From Arthrobacter endolithicus (GTDB taxonomy: Bacteria > Actinomycetota > Actinomycetes > Actinomycetales > Micrococcaceae): DNA of 64,000 bases. This document shows, piece by piece, positions 36,468-46,430 of the stretch (the stretch's first letter is position 1; each line of letters opens with the position of its first letter). Below the pieces are notes generated by a model. That model saw nothing but the letters and a program-made list of their open reading frames with translations, made no database searches and was not told where the DNA came from. A program made the position numbers and the translations under genes. The stretch covers positions 62,001-126,000 of the forward strand of contig NZ_JAPNLH010000006.1 in the NCBI RefSeq assembly GCF_026627425.1, given 5' to 3'.

Positions 36468-36648
36468 ACACTACGGTCCCGCAATGAGGTCGGCGGTGCC
36501 CTCAGGGCAAACCTCCCGTCAGGTACTGCTGCAACGTCGGTGCCACGAGGGCTATGGCCTCCTGGCCGGGCGCACAAGCCAGCGGTTATGAGGGTTTCGC
36601 CGCGGACCCCCGGTGCGGTGTCGCCGCCCAACCGCGCCGCGCCTGCCA

Positions 36649-37404
36649 TCACGGCGTACGTCTGCGCAGCGTGGGGGACGCGAGCAGCAGCACCGACAGA
36701 ACAAAGCCGACCATCACCAGCAGGTCTGCGGCCATGGTCGCGGTGGACGTTGTGTGTGCGGCGATTTCCTGCAGCGCATCCACCGAATAGCTCAACGGGA
36801 GCACATTCGAGATCAGCTCCAGGACGGAATTCATCTGATCCCGGGGGACAAAGAGACCGCAAAGCAGAATCTGCGGGATCACTACCACCGGCATGAATTG
36901 CACAGCTTGGAATTCGGTCCGCGCAAAAGCCGAACACAACAGCCCCAGCGCCACCCCCAGCACTGAGTTAAGGACCGCCACCACAACCACCCAGCCGGGA
37001 TTGCCCTTGATGTCCAATCCGAAGACCCAATAGGCGACGGCGGTGGCCACCAGAGACTGCAGGGCCGCCATGATGGAGAAGGCCAATGCGTAACCAAATA
37101 ACAGATCCGCCTTATGGATGGGCGTAGTCAGCAGCCGCTCCAAGGTCCCCGACGTCCGCTCGCGCAGCATCGTGATGGAGGTGACCAGGAACATCACCAC
37201 GAAGGGGAAGATAGCCAGCATCATCAGCCCCACCCGGTTAAAAGTGCGGGGGACGCCCGGTGGCAGCGTTTCATTTTCGAACAGGTAGTAGACAAAGGCC
37301 AGCAGCACGGCCGGAACCACCAGGATCAGGGCTATGCTGCGGGGGTCACCACGGAGTTGCCGGAGCACGCGGGCAGCTGTTGCTCCCAGCATCGAAGGAT
37401 TCAT
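36649..37404 (-). CDS. ABC-2 type transporter permease
   Basis: 251 residues, six hydrophobic helices, with LRERTSGTLERLLTTPIHKADL after the second helix and FVPRDQMNSVLELISNVLPLSYSVDAL, both typical of DrrB-like ABC-2 permeases. It forms the membrane channel of an exporter with the ATPase encoded upstream. The ATG lies inside the end of the ATPase gene (ATGA overlap). Substrate unknown; such pairs export drugs, lipids or peptides. Confidence 0.9.
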   Translation of the reverse strand: MNPSMLGATAARVLRQLRGDPRSIALILVVPAVLLAFVYYLFENETLPPGVPRTFNRVGLMMLAIFPFVVMFLVTSITMLRERTSGTLERLLTTPIHKADLLFGYALAFSIMAALQSLVATAVAYWVFGLDIKGNPGWVVVVAVLNSVLGVALGLLCSAFARTEFQAVQFMPVVVIPQILLCGLFVPRDQMNSVLELISNVLPLSYSVDALQEIAAHTTSTATMAADLLVMVGFVLSVLLLASPTLRRRTP

Positions 37405-38144
37405 GCCGCGCCGGCCCGGCCGGCAATGTCCGCCTTGATCATGTGCAGGAAGGCCAGTTCCAGATCATCTGCTGCGCCGCGGAGGCGGAGCTCGTCGGGG
37501 GTGAGCTGGGCCAGTAACCGACCCTCACGCAAGAGGAGCAGGGTGTCGCAGTGACTGGCCTCTTCCATGACGTGGCTGGAGATGATCAACGTTGTGCCGT
37601 CCGCGGCGAGCCGGGCGAAGCGTTCCCAAAGTTCCGCCCGCAGTACCGGATCCAACCCGACCGTTGGTTCATCCAGGATCAGCAGGCGCGGGTCGGAGAC
37701 GAGGGCGCAGGCCAGCGAAACGCGGCTGAACTGACCGCCGGACAGATCCGCCGTCCGGCGTTTTGCCAGCCCGCCCAGCCCGACGGCGTCGATCGCTTCT
37801 TTGGCCTGCGCCCGGTTTCGCCCATGCATGGCACCGAAGTAGCGGACGTTGTCCTCAACGCTCAGATCCCGGTAGACACTGGGTGCCTGAGTAACATAAC
37901 CGACCTCGTGGCGCAGTTCCGGGCTGCCCGCAGCCCTGTTCATCACCTGCACTGAACCCGAGGTGATGCGCTGGACCCCAACGATCGCACGCATCAGTGT
38001 GGTTTTGCCGCTTCCCGAGGGTCCCAGCAGTCCGGTGATACGCCCGGTAGGAATGCTGAAGTCCACGTCGGTCAGGACCATGGTTTTCCCGCGGAGCACG
38101 TGCAGGGCGCGGACTTCGACGCTGGGCGCCGCGTGGTGGCCCAT
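37401..38144 (-). CDS. ABC transporter ATP-binding protein
   Basis: 247 residues with a complete nucleotide-binding domain: Walker A GPSGSGKTTLMR, Q-loop in YVTQAPSVYRDLS, signature LSGGQFSRVSLA, Walker B LLILDEPTVGLDP, and the switch His in IISSHVMEEASHCD. It is of the DrrA/CcmA type that drives ABC-2 permeases. A clean 18-bp palindrome lies 27 bp upstream of its start, suggesting repressor control, but no regulator gene is adjacent. Confidence 0.93.
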   Translation of the reverse strand: MGHHAAPSVEVRALHVLRGKTMVLTDVDFSIPTGRITGLLGPSGSGKTTLMRAIVGVQRITSGSVQVMNRAAGSPELRHEVGYVTQAPSVYRDLSVEDNVRYFGAMHGRNRAQAKEAIDAVGLGGLAKRRTADLSGGQFSRVSLACALVSDPRLLILDEPTVGLDPVLRAELWERFARLAADGTTLIISSHVMEEASHCDTLLLLREGRLLAQLTPDELRLRGAADDLELAFLHMIKADIAGRAGAA

Positions 38145-38461
38145 ACGATCCTCCTGTGGAACTGCCGGTTATTCATCAGTCGATGAATTCCAAACTAGGC
38201 CCACGGGATACCCGTGTCCACAGAATAGTTCTCCGCGTTCTGCTTCGGAAGGTGCGGCACCAAACCACAGGCCCACCAGCAGCAACTCGGCCCAGCCGAG
38301 GGCCCAGCGACTGTCTGCACCACCAGCATCACGCGCATCAGCATGTGGCGTGCAGCGGAAACCGGTAGATTGGAAGTCGCCCTCTTTGTCCCGAATTGCC
38401 CCGGTAGCCACCGAAACCTACCGGCACGTTCAAGCAACACCTCAAGAAACGGAACTCCCGC
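38145..38461 (+). promoter_or_regulatory. Divergent gap between the ABC exporter and proS
   Basis: 317 bp, no gene. It contains the ABC operator at 38171-38188 and the proS promoter/leader. I see no T-box features and no strong hairpin near proS. Confidence 0.4.
38171..38188. promoter_or_regulatory. 7-4-7 perfect palindrome before the ABC exporter
   Basis: ATTCATC and GATGAAT flank AGTC. Position (27 bp before the ATPase start) and symmetry fit a TetR/MarR-type repressor site. Confidence 0.55.
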
Positions 38462-40261
38462 GTGGTCCTTCGCCTTTCCAGCCTCTTCCTTCGCACCCTT
38501 CGCGAAGACCCTGCCGAAGCCGAGGTCGCCAGCCACAAGCTGCTGCTGCGTGCCGGTTATATCCGCCGTGCCGCCCCCGGTATTTACACGTGGCTGCCGC
38601 TTGGCCTGCGGGTGCTGCGCAAGGTGGAGGAGATCATCCGTGAGGAAATGACGTCCATCGGCGCGCAGGAGGTGCATTTCCCGGCGCTGTTGCCGAAGGA
38701 GCCCTACGAGGTCACCAACCGGTGGACCGAATATGGGGACGGTATTTTCCGCCTGAAGGACCGCAAGGGTGCGGATTACCTGCTGGCGCCTACGCATGAG
38801 GAAATGTTTACTCTGCTCGTCAAGGATCTTTACGGCTCCTACAAGGATCTGCCGCTGAGTATCTACCAGATCCAGAACAAGTACCGCGACGAGGCGCGTC
38901 CTAGGGCGGGACTGCTGCGCGGACGGGAGTTCATCATGAAGGATTCGTATTCCTTCGACATTGACGACGACGGACTGGAAGCCAGTTATCAGGCTCACCG
39001 GGGCGCCTATCTGCGGATCTTCGAACGCCTCGGCCTTGACATCGTCCCTGTTGCTGCCACGGCCGGTGCCATGGGCGGGTCCAAGAGCGAAGAGTTTCTG
39101 CACCCAACGGCGATCGGGGAGGACACGTTCGTGCGCTCGGCCGGCGGCTATGCGGCGAATGTTGAAGCTGTCTCGACGGTGCCGCCCGCGGAGATTGACT
39201 ACAGCATGGCGCCCGCTGCCCGGGTCCTGGATACTCCCGCTACGCCCACAATCGCCACCTTGGTGCAGTCTGCCAATACGATCGCCCCCCGCGGGTCGGA
39301 CGTGTGGACCGCAGCCGATACGCTGAAAAACGTCGTGCTCGCGGTGGATCTGCCCACCGGTGAACGGCAGATCGTCGTCGTTGGCCTTCCGGGCGACCGC
39401 GCGGTGGACCTCAAGCGCATCGAAGCCAATATTGGCTCCTACCTGCCAATGGCAGGCGAAATTGGCGTCGAGGCCGCCAACGAGGAAGATCTCAAGAAAC
39501 ACGCCCTGCTGGTCAAGGGGTACATCGGTCCGGGCCTGAGCCTGGATGCTGCGGTGCTGGGCTCCGAAGGGGCCAGCAAACTGCTGTACCTGGTGGATCC
39601 CCGTGTGGTCTCGGGGACCTCCTGGATCACCGGGGCCAATGAGAGCGGGAAGCATGTTTTCGGGCTAATTGCCGGCCGTGACTTTGGCTGGGACGGCACC
39701 ATCGAAGCCGTGGAGGTCCGCGCCGGGGATGAAGCCCCGGACGGGTCCGGCCCCCTGGAAGCGGCACGGGGCATCGAAATGGGACACATTTTCCAGCTTG
39801 GCCGTAAGTACGCACAGGCGCTGGACTTAAAGGTCTTGGATCGTAACGGCAAGCTGGCGGTGGTGACGATGGGATCCTATGGGGTCGGCGTGACGCGGGC
39901 CGTAGCTGCGTTGGCCGAATCGAACCACGATGACAAGGGTCTGTGCTGGCCGCGATCCGTCGCCCCTGCGGATGTCCATATTGTCGCCGTCGGACGCGGC
40001 GAGGAGATTTTCGCCGCTGCGCAGAAGCTGGCCGATGACTTCGAAGCGGCGGGCCTGGAGGTCATTTACGACGACCGGCCCAAGGTCTCGCCGGGCGTGA
40101 AGTTCTCCGATGCCGAGCTGATCGGAGTCCCCACCATCCTGGCTGTCGGCCGTGGCCTGGTGGACGGCGTCGTGGAAATCAAAGACCGCGCGACGGGTGA
40201 AGCCGAGAACATTGCCGTCGGCGATGCAGTGCAGTACGTGCTCAGCACCGCCGGAAGGTGA
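38462..40261 (+). CDS. proS: Prolyl-tRNA synthetase (bacterial type)
   Basis: 599 residues, class II synthetase with the bacterial editing (INS) insertion. Motif 2 region: [24 protein letters not shown]/proline site [11 protein letters not shown]; the INS domain covers about 220-400; [17 protein letters not shown] is motif 3; the anticodon domain is at the C-terminus. It charges tRNA-Pro and edits Ala. The start is GTG 38462, giving [15 protein letters not shown]. Its stop overlaps the next gene (GTGA), an unusual coupling for a synthetase. Confidence 0.97.
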   Translation: MVLRLSSLFLRTLREDPAEAEVASHKLLLRAGYIRRAAPGIYTWLPLGLRVLRKVEEIIREEMTSIGAQEVHFPALLPKEPYEVTNRWTEYGDGIFRLKDRKGADYLLAPTHEEMFTLLVKDLYGSYKDLPLSIYQIQNKYRDEARPRAGLLRGREFIMKDSYSFDIDDDGLEASYQAHRGAYLRIFERLGLDIVPVAATAGAMGGSKSEEFLHPTAIGEDTFVRSAGGYAANVEAVSTVPPAEIDYSMAPAARVLDTPATPTIATLVQSANTIAPRGSDVWTAADTLKNVVLAVDLPTGERQIVVVGLPGDRAVDLKRIEANIGSYLPMAGEIGVEAANEEDLKKHALLVKGYIGPGLSLDAAVLGSEGASKLLYLVDPRVVSGTSWITGANESGKHVFGLIAGRDFGWDGTIEAVEVRAGDEAPDGSGPLEAARGIEMGHIFQLGRKYAQALDLKVLDRNGKLAVVTMGSYGVGVTRAVAALAESNHDDKGLCWPRSVAPADVHIVAVGRGEEIFAAAQKLADDFEAAGLEVIYDDRPKVSPGVKFSDAELIGVPTILAVGRGLVDGVVEIKDRATGEAENIAVGDAVQYVLSTAGR

Positions 40262-41058
40262 TCTCCGGATTCGAAAACCTTCAGCTGGCCACGATCATTT
40301 TGGTGATCGTGGCCGGCTTCGCCGCCGGCTGGGTTGACGCCGTCGTCGGTGGCGGGGGTTTGATCCAGCTTCCCGTCATGCTGATGATTCCGGGGATTAG
40401 CCCCGTGCAGGCGTTGGCGACCAACAAAATGGGCTCCATTTTTGGCACGACCACCAGTGCCGTGACGTATTACCGTCGGGTGGGGCCGGACCTCAAGACG
40501 GCCATTCCTATGGCGGTGGTGGCGCTCGGCGGGAGCTTCGGCGGTGCGGTGCTGGCAGCCCATCTGCCGCAGTCAGTATTTAAGCCGATCATCGTCGTCG
40601 CCCTCGTTGCGGTGGCCCTCTTTACCGCTCTCAAGCCCAACGTCGGTGAACTGACCGCCCTGCGGCACACCGGCCACCGGCATTACGTCCTGGCCGGCAT
40701 CATCGGCGCGGTCATCGGTTTCTACGACGGACTGATCGGCCCGGGAACCGGCTCTTTTTTGATCATTGCCTTGGTGACCCTGATGGGCTATGCATTCCTG
40801 GAGGCCAGCGCGAAGGCCAAGATCGTCAATATGGCAACGAACGTCGGCGCCCTGCTGTTCTTCCTCCCGCATGGCTCGCTGCTGTGGGGTGTGGGCCTGC
40901 TGCTGGGCGGGGCGAATATGGCCGGTGGCTATCTTGGCGCCCGCACCGCAGTCAGGCAGGGCAGCGGCTTCATTCGCGTCGTGTTCCTGCTGGTGGTCGG
41001 GGTCCTGATCGTCAAGCTTGGCTATGACGTGTGGCAGGAGAACTTCGCGCACGGCTAG
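40258..41058 (+). CDS. TauE/SafE-family anion exporter/permease
   Basis: 266 residues with about eight hydrophobic helices. [19 protein letters not shown] and [21 protein letters not shown] in the first half and [19 protein letters not shown] with [15 protein letters not shown] in the second are the paired TauE/SafE repeats. Members move sulfite, sulfoacetate or related anions; the substrate here is unknown. GTG 40258 overlaps the proS stop by 4 bp, so translation is coupled. Confidence 0.9.
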   Translation: MISGFENLQLATIILVIVAGFAAGWVDAVVGGGGLIQLPVMLMIPGISPVQALATNKMGSIFGTTTSAVTYYRRVGPDLKTAIPMAVVALGGSFGGAVLAAHLPQSVFKPIIVVALVAVALFTALKPNVGELTALRHTGHRHYVLAGIIGAVIGFYDGLIGPGTGSFLIIALVTLMGYAFLEASAKAKIVNMATNVGALLFFLPHGSLLWGVGLLLGGANMAGGYLGARTAVRQGSGFIRVVFLLVVGVLIVKLGYDVWQENFAHG

Positions 41059-41086
41059 GCCCTGTCAGGATTTTGGTGTTTGGTGG

Positions 41087-42103
41087 TCACAGGGTTTTAA
41101 GCTCGTGGGCTGCCGGCAACCAGGACAGTGTTCTGCCGGCCAAGGTGCTGGCCACCCAGAGTGATCTTTGGGCATCGCCCGCCGAACTGCCGGAGTTCAT
41201 GCTGCCAGGATGCGCCCGATCGGCTAAATAGCACAGGGCGTTGTCCACTTCACGCGCGATAGTCCACTGCCGGGCGATCTCGTAGTCCAGGCCGGCGGCA
41301 GCACACAGATCCGCGCATCGTTCGCGCAACGCCGTCTGCGGATCGCTCCGGGCAAGCTCCGGAATCCTGTTCCATAGGCAGGGAGCAACCGCAAATTCTG
41401 CCTCGCCCACCGTCGGTTGCGGGTCGATTGCTGCGTAGCTCGCATCCGCGGGCCGGCCGAGGATGTTCATAAAATGCAGATCGGAATGCACCAGGACATC
41501 CAGGGATGATCGTCGGCCCACGGCCCCGCGTGTCTGGCACACCTCCAGCGCGGCTTCCAGGAGCCAGCGGTCGAAGGGCCGTCCCAGCTCATCCCAGTCG
41601 GCCGGCAAATCGTCACTCCAGCGCTCGGCAGTGTCCGCAATGTTTGATAGCTCGGACCCCCCGGGCCAGACGTTCGGGGATACCGAGAGCAGCCGCACAA
41701 TGCCGCCCCAGACCTCAACGGCCAAATCCACCGGGCACACCTGCAGGGAGCGGTAGGCATCCAGTCGTTCCAGCACCATTGCGCAATCGCCGGCATCGCG
41801 CTGCAGCAGGCGCACGGCACCGTGCCCGTCCCACACTTGCAGGGCCAGCGGCTCCAAACGGGTCTCGGCCGAAGGAAAGGCGATCTTCAGGACGGCCGGA
41901 GTGCCGTCGTCGGACTTCACCGGCAGCACAATTCCCGTCTTGCCGTTCCACGGTTCCAGTCCGGACGGTAAATCCACCGAGAGATTCCAACGCTGCAGGG
42001 ATTTATCCAGCAGCCCGGGCAGGCTCGCCAGCCACGTGCGCCGGACGCTGCTGGTGGCGTATCGCCTCAGCAGGTCGGCGGGGATTGGTACGACGGCGGC
42101 CAC
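41087..42103 (-). CDS. Aminoglycoside/hydroxyurea-type kinase, APH(6)-like
   Basis: 338 residues with a bilobal APH kinase fold. N-lobe: GIVLPVKSDDGTPAVLKIAFP with the ATP-binding Lys. Catalytic loop: VLVHSDLHFMNILG (Asp as base, Asn as metal ligand). The DFG-equivalent is AAIDPQPTVGEAEF. This is the PF04655 type that includes streptomycin 6-phosphotransferases, though many members have unknown substrates, so resistance is only possible. The start is taken as GTG 42103: TAGGCT (42111-42116, reverse) lies 7 nt before it and no ribosome site exists, suggesting a leaderless mRNA. Confidence 0.82.
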   Translation of the reverse strand: MAAVVPIPADLLRRYATSSVRRTWLASLPGLLDKSLQRWNLSVDLPSGLEPWNGKTGIVLPVKSDDGTPAVLKIAFPSAETRLEPLALQVWDGHGAVRLLQRDAGDCAMVLERLDAYRSLQVCPVDLAVEVWGGIVRLLSVSPNVWPGGSELSNIADTAERWSDDLPADWDELGRPFDRWLLEAALEVCQTRGAVGRRSSLDVLVHSDLHFMNILGRPADASYAAIDPQPTVGEAEFAVAPCLWNRIPELARSDPQTALRERCADLCAAAGLDYEIARQWTIAREVDNALCYLADRAHPGSMNSGSSAGDAQRSLWVASTLAGRTLSWLPAAHELKTL

Positions 42104-42204
42104 AGTCCATAGCCTACTGCTCGGACAGCCCGGTGGCGCGTCCGGGGAAAGAATGTCATAGCGCGGCACATGCCGCGGGCCGGGCCTAACGTATCCGGTG
42201 TGAA

Positions 42205-42939
42205 TCAGCCGCCGACGATGCCGCTGGCACCGAGCAGATGCCCGATCGCATAGGTAGCAGCCAGTGCCACGGCTCCGCCGATGACCACCCGCCACGCTGC
42301 GCGCGTGCGCGAGCCACCGCCGATCCGTGCACCCAGCCAACCGGTGGCACCCAGGGCGATCAGGACGGCGACGAAGGTAACGGGCACCCGCCACCCTTCC
42401 GGAGGCAGCAGAATCGCCAGGAGCGGCAGAATCGCCCCGATGGTGAAGGCAACCGCAGAGGCCAGCGCGGCGTGCCATGGACTGACAACGTCCTGCTCAT
42501 CGATATTGAGCTCAATGGACAAATGCGCAGCCAGCGCGTCGCCGGCTGTGAGTTCCTCCGCCACCTGCGCAGCGGTAGCCGCGCTCAGGCCCTTGGCCTG
42601 GTACATCGCCGCCAGCTCGGCCAGCTCCTCCTCGGGCTGTTCGGCCAGCTCGCGGCGCTCCTTGGCAATCAGATCCCGCTGACTGTCGCTCTGGCTGCTG
42701 ACCGAAACATATTCACCCAGCGCCATAGAGATTGCGCCGCCAACCAACCCTGCCATCCCTGCGGTCAGAATCGGACCGGTACTGACGGTGACGCCGGCAA
42801 CCCCGACAACGATGGCAGCTACTGAAACGATTCCATCGTTGGCGCCCAGCACGCCTGCGCGAAGCCAATTAAGCCGCTGCGCGGTGTCCTGCTGGTGCGG
42901 TTCGTTGTCGTGCGTATGGAGTCCCTGTGCCTCGCTCAT
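42205..42939 (-). CDS. VIT1/CCC1-family Fe2+/Mn2+ transporter
   Basis: 244 residues. The first helices have LRAGVLGANDGIVSVAAIVVGVAG, the CCC1/VIT signature with Asn-Asp, and GGAISMALGEYVSVSSQ (metal-binding Glu). A hydrophilic helical segment (about 80-140, Glu-rich) matches the cytosolic metal-binding domain, and three more helices follow. It exports or stores iron or manganese. ATG 42939 gives the normal N-terminus MSEAQGLHTHDNE; no clear Shine-Dalgarno is seen. Confidence 0.9.
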   Translation of the reverse strand: MSEAQGLHTHDNEPHQQDTAQRLNWLRAGVLGANDGIVSVAAIVVGVAGVTVSTGPILTAGMAGLVGGAISMALGEYVSVSSQSDSQRDLIAKERRELAEQPEEELAELAAMYQAKGLSAATAAQVAEELTAGDALAAHLSIELNIDEQDVVSPWHAALASAVAFTIGAILPLLAILLPPEGWRVPVTFVAVLIALGATGWLGARIGGGSRTRAAWRVVIGGAVALAATYAIGHLLGASGIVGG

Positions 42940-43005
42940 GGAATAAGCAAACCACTGCCCACCCGGCAACGCCAGCAAGGAAAGGATGCCCTAGTTTCGC
43001 TGGCC

Positions 43006-44484
43006 CTATTTCGGACTCTTCCGGAAATCGACCGGCCCGACAGCTGCCGGCCGGTCGATTCCCGGAAGAGGCACTTCCGGCTGCCCCCAACTCCAGCGGT
43101 GCTGGGCGTTATGAACCAACGCCATTAGGGCTGTCGTGCGCACAACGGCAGCTGAGCCGCCGTCGGCAGGCTCGCTGAGCGCCAGCAGCTGCGCATAGAC
43201 AATAGCAAGCTGGTCCTCCAGAGTTGCCAGCGCAGCGGCCGGAGTTGCGGTGAATCCCGGGGCCAGCTCGTACCCGGGCTGCAGCGCCGGAAGCGCAAGG
43301 CACCGTGCGGTGAGCAAGTCCTGGAGCGAGGACAGGGTCGATTCATGGTCCGACAGAATCCGCACGGCCAGGCTTGAGGTCGGGTTGGCCAGCCGTGTCG
43401 CCGCTACCTGATACGCATAGACGGCCTTGTGTTCGGCTTCCACCGCGGCCAGCAGGGCCTGGTCGTCATTGACCCCCGCAGGCGCTGTCCGCTGCGTGGC
43501 ACACGGCGCCGGGGTGGGCGCGGCGACAGGGACCGCGGTGGGGGACGCGCCGGGCTTGGGCGACGTCCCGTTTGCCCCGCCGGTTCCCGCCGGGCCGCGT
43601 GAGCCGGAAGCAGCCAGATAGGGGGATTCGGGAACGGTGTTCCCGACGTCCGCGGCAAGCGCGCGGGCCTGCATGAGGGCGGCTGCGCCTCCTGCCGCCA
43701 GTACCCGTGCCAGGCCTCCCGGTGCAGTACGGGCCGCCGTGAGAGAGGCAGTGCTGCTGGCCGTGAGCCCTAGGATCAGTTCCGGGATACCCGCCGGCCC
43801 GGGCTGGGTCCGGCTGGTCTGCTCCATCGACGACGTCGCCGCAGTGGCGGAATCCGTGGCTACGTCGCCGGGGACCGACAGCGCGGCCGCGTAGACGTCC
43901 AGCATTGTCCTGGCGCTCCGGAGCTGGAGGGCAACGGCGGGCACGCCCGCCGCGGCTTCCAGGGTGGCGGCGGAACCGGCAAGGGCCGTGACACGGTGAA
44001 GCTCGTCCACTCGCGCCCGCTCGCTGGTCGACGGACCGGCAGGCCCCACTGCTTTAACACTGACGATGGCGGTCCCCATTCCGAGGACTACGGTGCCCGT
44101 GAGCAGCAGCAAGAGCAGCCGCCTCAGGGTACCTCCCGTGGTCTGCAGGGCGGTTTCCGGCGCTGGCGAGGGCGTGAGTTTGGTCTCTACCGGTGCACTC
44201 AGCTGGGCAGCCACTCCCGCGGATGGTTCGGCATCCCGCACGTAAGCCGCCGCTGTTTCGGGGCCCGTGGCGGCTGCGACAGCAGAAGAAGTACCCCCGG
44301 CGGGACCGGCCAGGGGACCGGAAGGGTCAGCGGCCCGGCGCGGCCCGTTGGGGCCGGTGCCGTGGGTGATTCCGGAGGATGTGGCACCGGGCGGGCGGCT
44401 GTCATCGTCGGCGGCGCCGTCGGCGCGGGAGCGGGAGTCGGTCACAACACTTGATGATGTCACGACCCGCGGCTCCGCATTCAC
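43006..44484 (-). CDS. DUF4439 (ferritin-like) membrane-anchored protein
   Basis: 492 residues. An N-terminal disordered cytoplasmic part (1-118, Gly/Pro/Ser/Ala/Arg-rich) leads to one transmembrane helix (about 120-140, LRRLLLLLLTGTVVLGMGTA). The extracellular part has an Ala-rich helical region and a C-terminal DUF4439 domain (about 340-470): DQALLAAVEAEHKAVYAYQVAA and SDHESTLSSLQDLL, with Glu/His spacing like ferritin-fold proteins. A Pro/Thr-rich linker (about 300-330) separates them. Function unknown. Its position divergent from rimP is common in Arthrobacter-type genomes. The last codons lie within a terminator hairpin. Confidence 0.8.
   Translation of the reverse strand: MNAEPRVVTSSSVVTDSRSRADGAADDDSRPPGATSSGITHGTGPNGPRRAADPSGPLAGPAGGTSSAVAAATGPETAAAYVRDAEPSAGVAAQLSAPVETKLTPSPAPETALQTTGGTLRRLLLLLLTGTVVLGMGTAIVSVKAVGPAGPSTSERARVDELHRVTALAGSAATLEAAAGVPAVALQLRSARTMLDVYAAALSVPGDVATDSATAATSSMEQTSRTQPGPAGIPELILGLTASSTASLTAARTAPGGLARVLAAGGAAALMQARALAADVGNTVPESPYLAASGSRGPAGTGGANGTSPKPGASPTAVPVAAPTPAPCATQRTAPAGVNDDQALLAAVEAEHKAVYAYQVAATRLANPTSSLAVRILSDHESTLSSLQDLLTARCLALPALQPGYELAPGFTATPAAALATLEDQLAIVYAQLLALSEPADGGSAAVVRTTALMALVHNAQHRWSWGQPEVPLPGIDRPAAVGPVDFRKSPK
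43016..43070. terminator. Large inverted repeat at the DUF4439 3' end
   Basis: Arms about 21 bp (43016-43036 and 43050-43070, CTCTTCCGGAAATCGACCGG against CCGGTCGATTCCCGGAAGAG) with one mismatch. It overlaps the final codons of the DUF4439 gene, so the stem forms at the end of that mRNA. Confidence 0.6.
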
Positions 44485-44568
44485 CTGCGCATCGGAGCCG
44501 TCGGTGGGAAGCCACCAGCACGTGCGGTTAAGGACGGTCCCGGTTCACCGGATCGGCCGGGAACTCGG

Positions 44569-44574
44569 TAGGCT
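44569..44574 (+). promoter_or_regulatory. Candidate -10 of the rimP-nusA-infB operon
   Basis: TAGGCT with TTCACC (44544-44549) 19 bp upstream; transcription would start about 30 bp before the rimP ATG. GGGAGG (44599-44604) is the rimP ribosome site. Confidence 0.45.
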
Positions 44575-44613
44575 ATGGGCTACAACATCATCTAACCGGG
44601 AGGCGGCAAACTC

Positions 44614-45273
44614 ATGAACCAGCCGAATCAGCCCAACGCTCACGGTGCGTCTGACACTCTGCATTCGGACAGCCTTTCGGATGGTGGAAACCTTGCCGGC
44701 ACCGCGGAAGCACAGCGGCTCTTTGACCTGCTCAATCCCACGGTCGCCAACCATGGACTCTTTTTGGAGGACGTGAGCGTCCACCTTGCGGGGGCGCACC
44801 GGACAGTTAGCGTCGTCGTCGACCTTGAACAGAATCTTCGCGGCGGAGTCGGCCTGGACGTGATCGCGACAATTTCCCGTGAGATCTCCGACGTCCTGGA
44901 AGCCGATCCGCATGATGACGGCCGCCCCTTCGACCTGGAAGTGTCTTCCCCAGGTGTGAGCAGGCCGCTGACCGAGCGTCGGCACTGGTACCGCGCCCGC
45001 GGCCGGATGGTGAAGGTCAACGTGGTGCAGGGCGAGAATGTGACCGGAAGGCTCCTGGAGGTCGACGACGACGGGATAACCATCCGTCCGGAGCTGACAG
45101 TTAAAAAGGGGATGAAGCCCAAACAGGGCAATCCGGAACAGATATCTTTCGATAAAATCCGCCGGGGCACGGTCGAAGTTGAGTTCAGCCACTTGGACGA
45201 GGGCAGCCCCGATGCCGAGGGGAATGAAGATTTTGGTCCGGCCGCAGGTGCGGTCGGGGGAGAGGAAAGCTGA
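44614..45273 (+). CDS. rimP: Ribosome maturation factor RimP
   Basis: 219 residues; the core (about 30-195) has [23 protein letters not shown] and [22 protein letters not shown], the RimP signature, then the SH3-like C-domain with [16 protein letters not shown]- and C-terminal extensions are acidic/Ser-rich. It helps 30S assembly in the cytoplasm. It starts the conserved rimP-nusA-ylxR-infB-rbfA operon; nusA begins 1 bp after its stop. Confidence 0.96.
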   Translation: MNQPNQPNAHGASDTLHSDSLSDGGNLAGTAEAQRLFDLLNPTVANHGLFLEDVSVHLAGAHRTVSVVVDLEQNLRGGVGLDVIATISREISDVLEADPHDDGRPFDLEVSSPGVSRPLTERRHWYRARGRMVKVNVVQGENVTGRLLEVDDDGITIRPELTVKKGMKPKQGNPEQISFDKIRRGTVEVEFSHLDEGSPDAEGNEDFGPAAGAVGGEES

Positions 45274-45274
45274 C

Positions 45275-46255
45275 ATGGATATCGATATGAGCGCGCTGAG
45301 ATTGCTGGAGCGTGAACGCGAGATCCCGCTGGATCTGCTGATTCCCACAATCGAACAGGCATTGCTGGTGGCTTACCACAAGTCACCGGGAGCAATCCCT
45401 GCGGCCCGGGCGGAACTGGACCGCAAGAACGGGCACGTCACAATTTGGGCCGCCGAGCTCGATGAAGACGGGACGGCTGTGGGCGAATTTGACGACACGC
45501 CCGCCGGTTTTGGCCGGATCGCGGCAAGCACGGCACGGCAGATCATTTTGCAGCGGCTGCGCGATGTTGAAGATGACAACGTTCTGGGCGAATTCCGCGG
45601 CAAGGAGGGTGAGCTGGTTTCCGGACAGATCCAGCAGGGCCATAACCCGAAGATGGTCCAGGTGAACCTGGGCTCGGTGGAGGCTCTGCTGCCTCCCACG
45701 GAGCAGGTCCCGGGCGAGCAGTACAAGCACGGGAACCGAATCCGGGCCTTCGTCATTGACGTACGCCGCGGGCTCAAGGGTCCCTCGATTACGCTGTCGC
45801 GCTCACACCCGGGGCTCGTGCGGAAACTATTCGAGCTGGAAGTTCCGGAAATCGCGGATAAATCGGTGGAGATTGTGGCACTGGCGCGGGAAGCCGGGCA
45901 CCGGACCAAGATCGCAGTCCTCGCCCATCAGCCCGGCATCAATGCCAAGGGCGCCTGCATCGGTGAAATGGGCTCCCGTGTGCGCGCTGTCATGAGCGAG
46001 CTCAACGATGAGAAGATCGACATCGTCGATTTCAGTGAGAATTCGACAACCTTTATTGCCAATTCACTTTCACCGTCCAAGGTCATTTCCGTCACGATCA
46101 CCGACGCGGACACCCGAAGCGCCCGTGTTGTTGTTCCGGATTACCAGCTGTCGCTGGCGATCGGCAAGGAAGGGCAGAACGCGCGTCTGGCTGCCAAGCT
46201 CACCGGTTGGCGCATCGACATCGTCTCCGATGCGGCCGTGGCCGCAGCCGAGTAG
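45275..46255 (+). CDS. nusA: Transcription termination/antitermination factor NusA
   Basis: 326 residues, the short actinobacterial form. The N-terminal RNA-polymerase-binding domain (1-105), S1 domain (about 110-180, [23 protein letters not shown]) and two KH domains ([20 protein letters not shown] and [20 protein letters not shown]) are present; the E. coli C-terminal acidic repeats are absent. It controls pausing, termination and antitermination. ATG 45275 follows AGAGGAAAG and lies one base after the rimP stop. Confidence 0.96.
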   Translation: MDIDMSALRLLEREREIPLDLLIPTIEQALLVAYHKSPGAIPAARAELDRKNGHVTIWAAELDEDGTAVGEFDDTPAGFGRIAASTARQIILQRLRDVEDDNVLGEFRGKEGELVSGQIQQGHNPKMVQVNLGSVEALLPPTEQVPGEQYKHGNRIRAFVIDVRRGLKGPSITLSRSHPGLVRKLFELEVPEIADKSVEIVALAREAGHRTKIAVLAHQPGINAKGACIGEMGSRVRAVMSELNDEKIDIVDFSENSTTFIANSLSPSKVISVTITDADTRSARVVVPDYQLSLAIGKEGQNARLAAKLTGWRIDIVSDAAVAAAE

Positions 46256-46430
46256 CTTTCCGCAACAGTTCCGCCACACACGGATGAAACTGAAGCCGGG
46301 CCGCCGTCGGGCATTTTCCCGCGTGCCAACTAGCGGGCCCGATGGTTCGGGTTTAGGATCGCTTCGCCCTAGGCGCTAGAATGGGTATGACCGGGTCAGC
46401 GACCGTCAACTCCCATTTGAGGCAACTGCA

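Noticed and set aside
36468-36648. Possible extra small gene between the PadR gene and the ABC permease
   Set aside because: Open frames here are short and without ribosome sites or similarity; the 181-bp convergent gap appears to hold no gene.
38195-39655. A 486-codon reverse-strand open frame over proS
   Set aside because: Antisense to a complete prolyl-tRNA synthetase; no domain in its translation.
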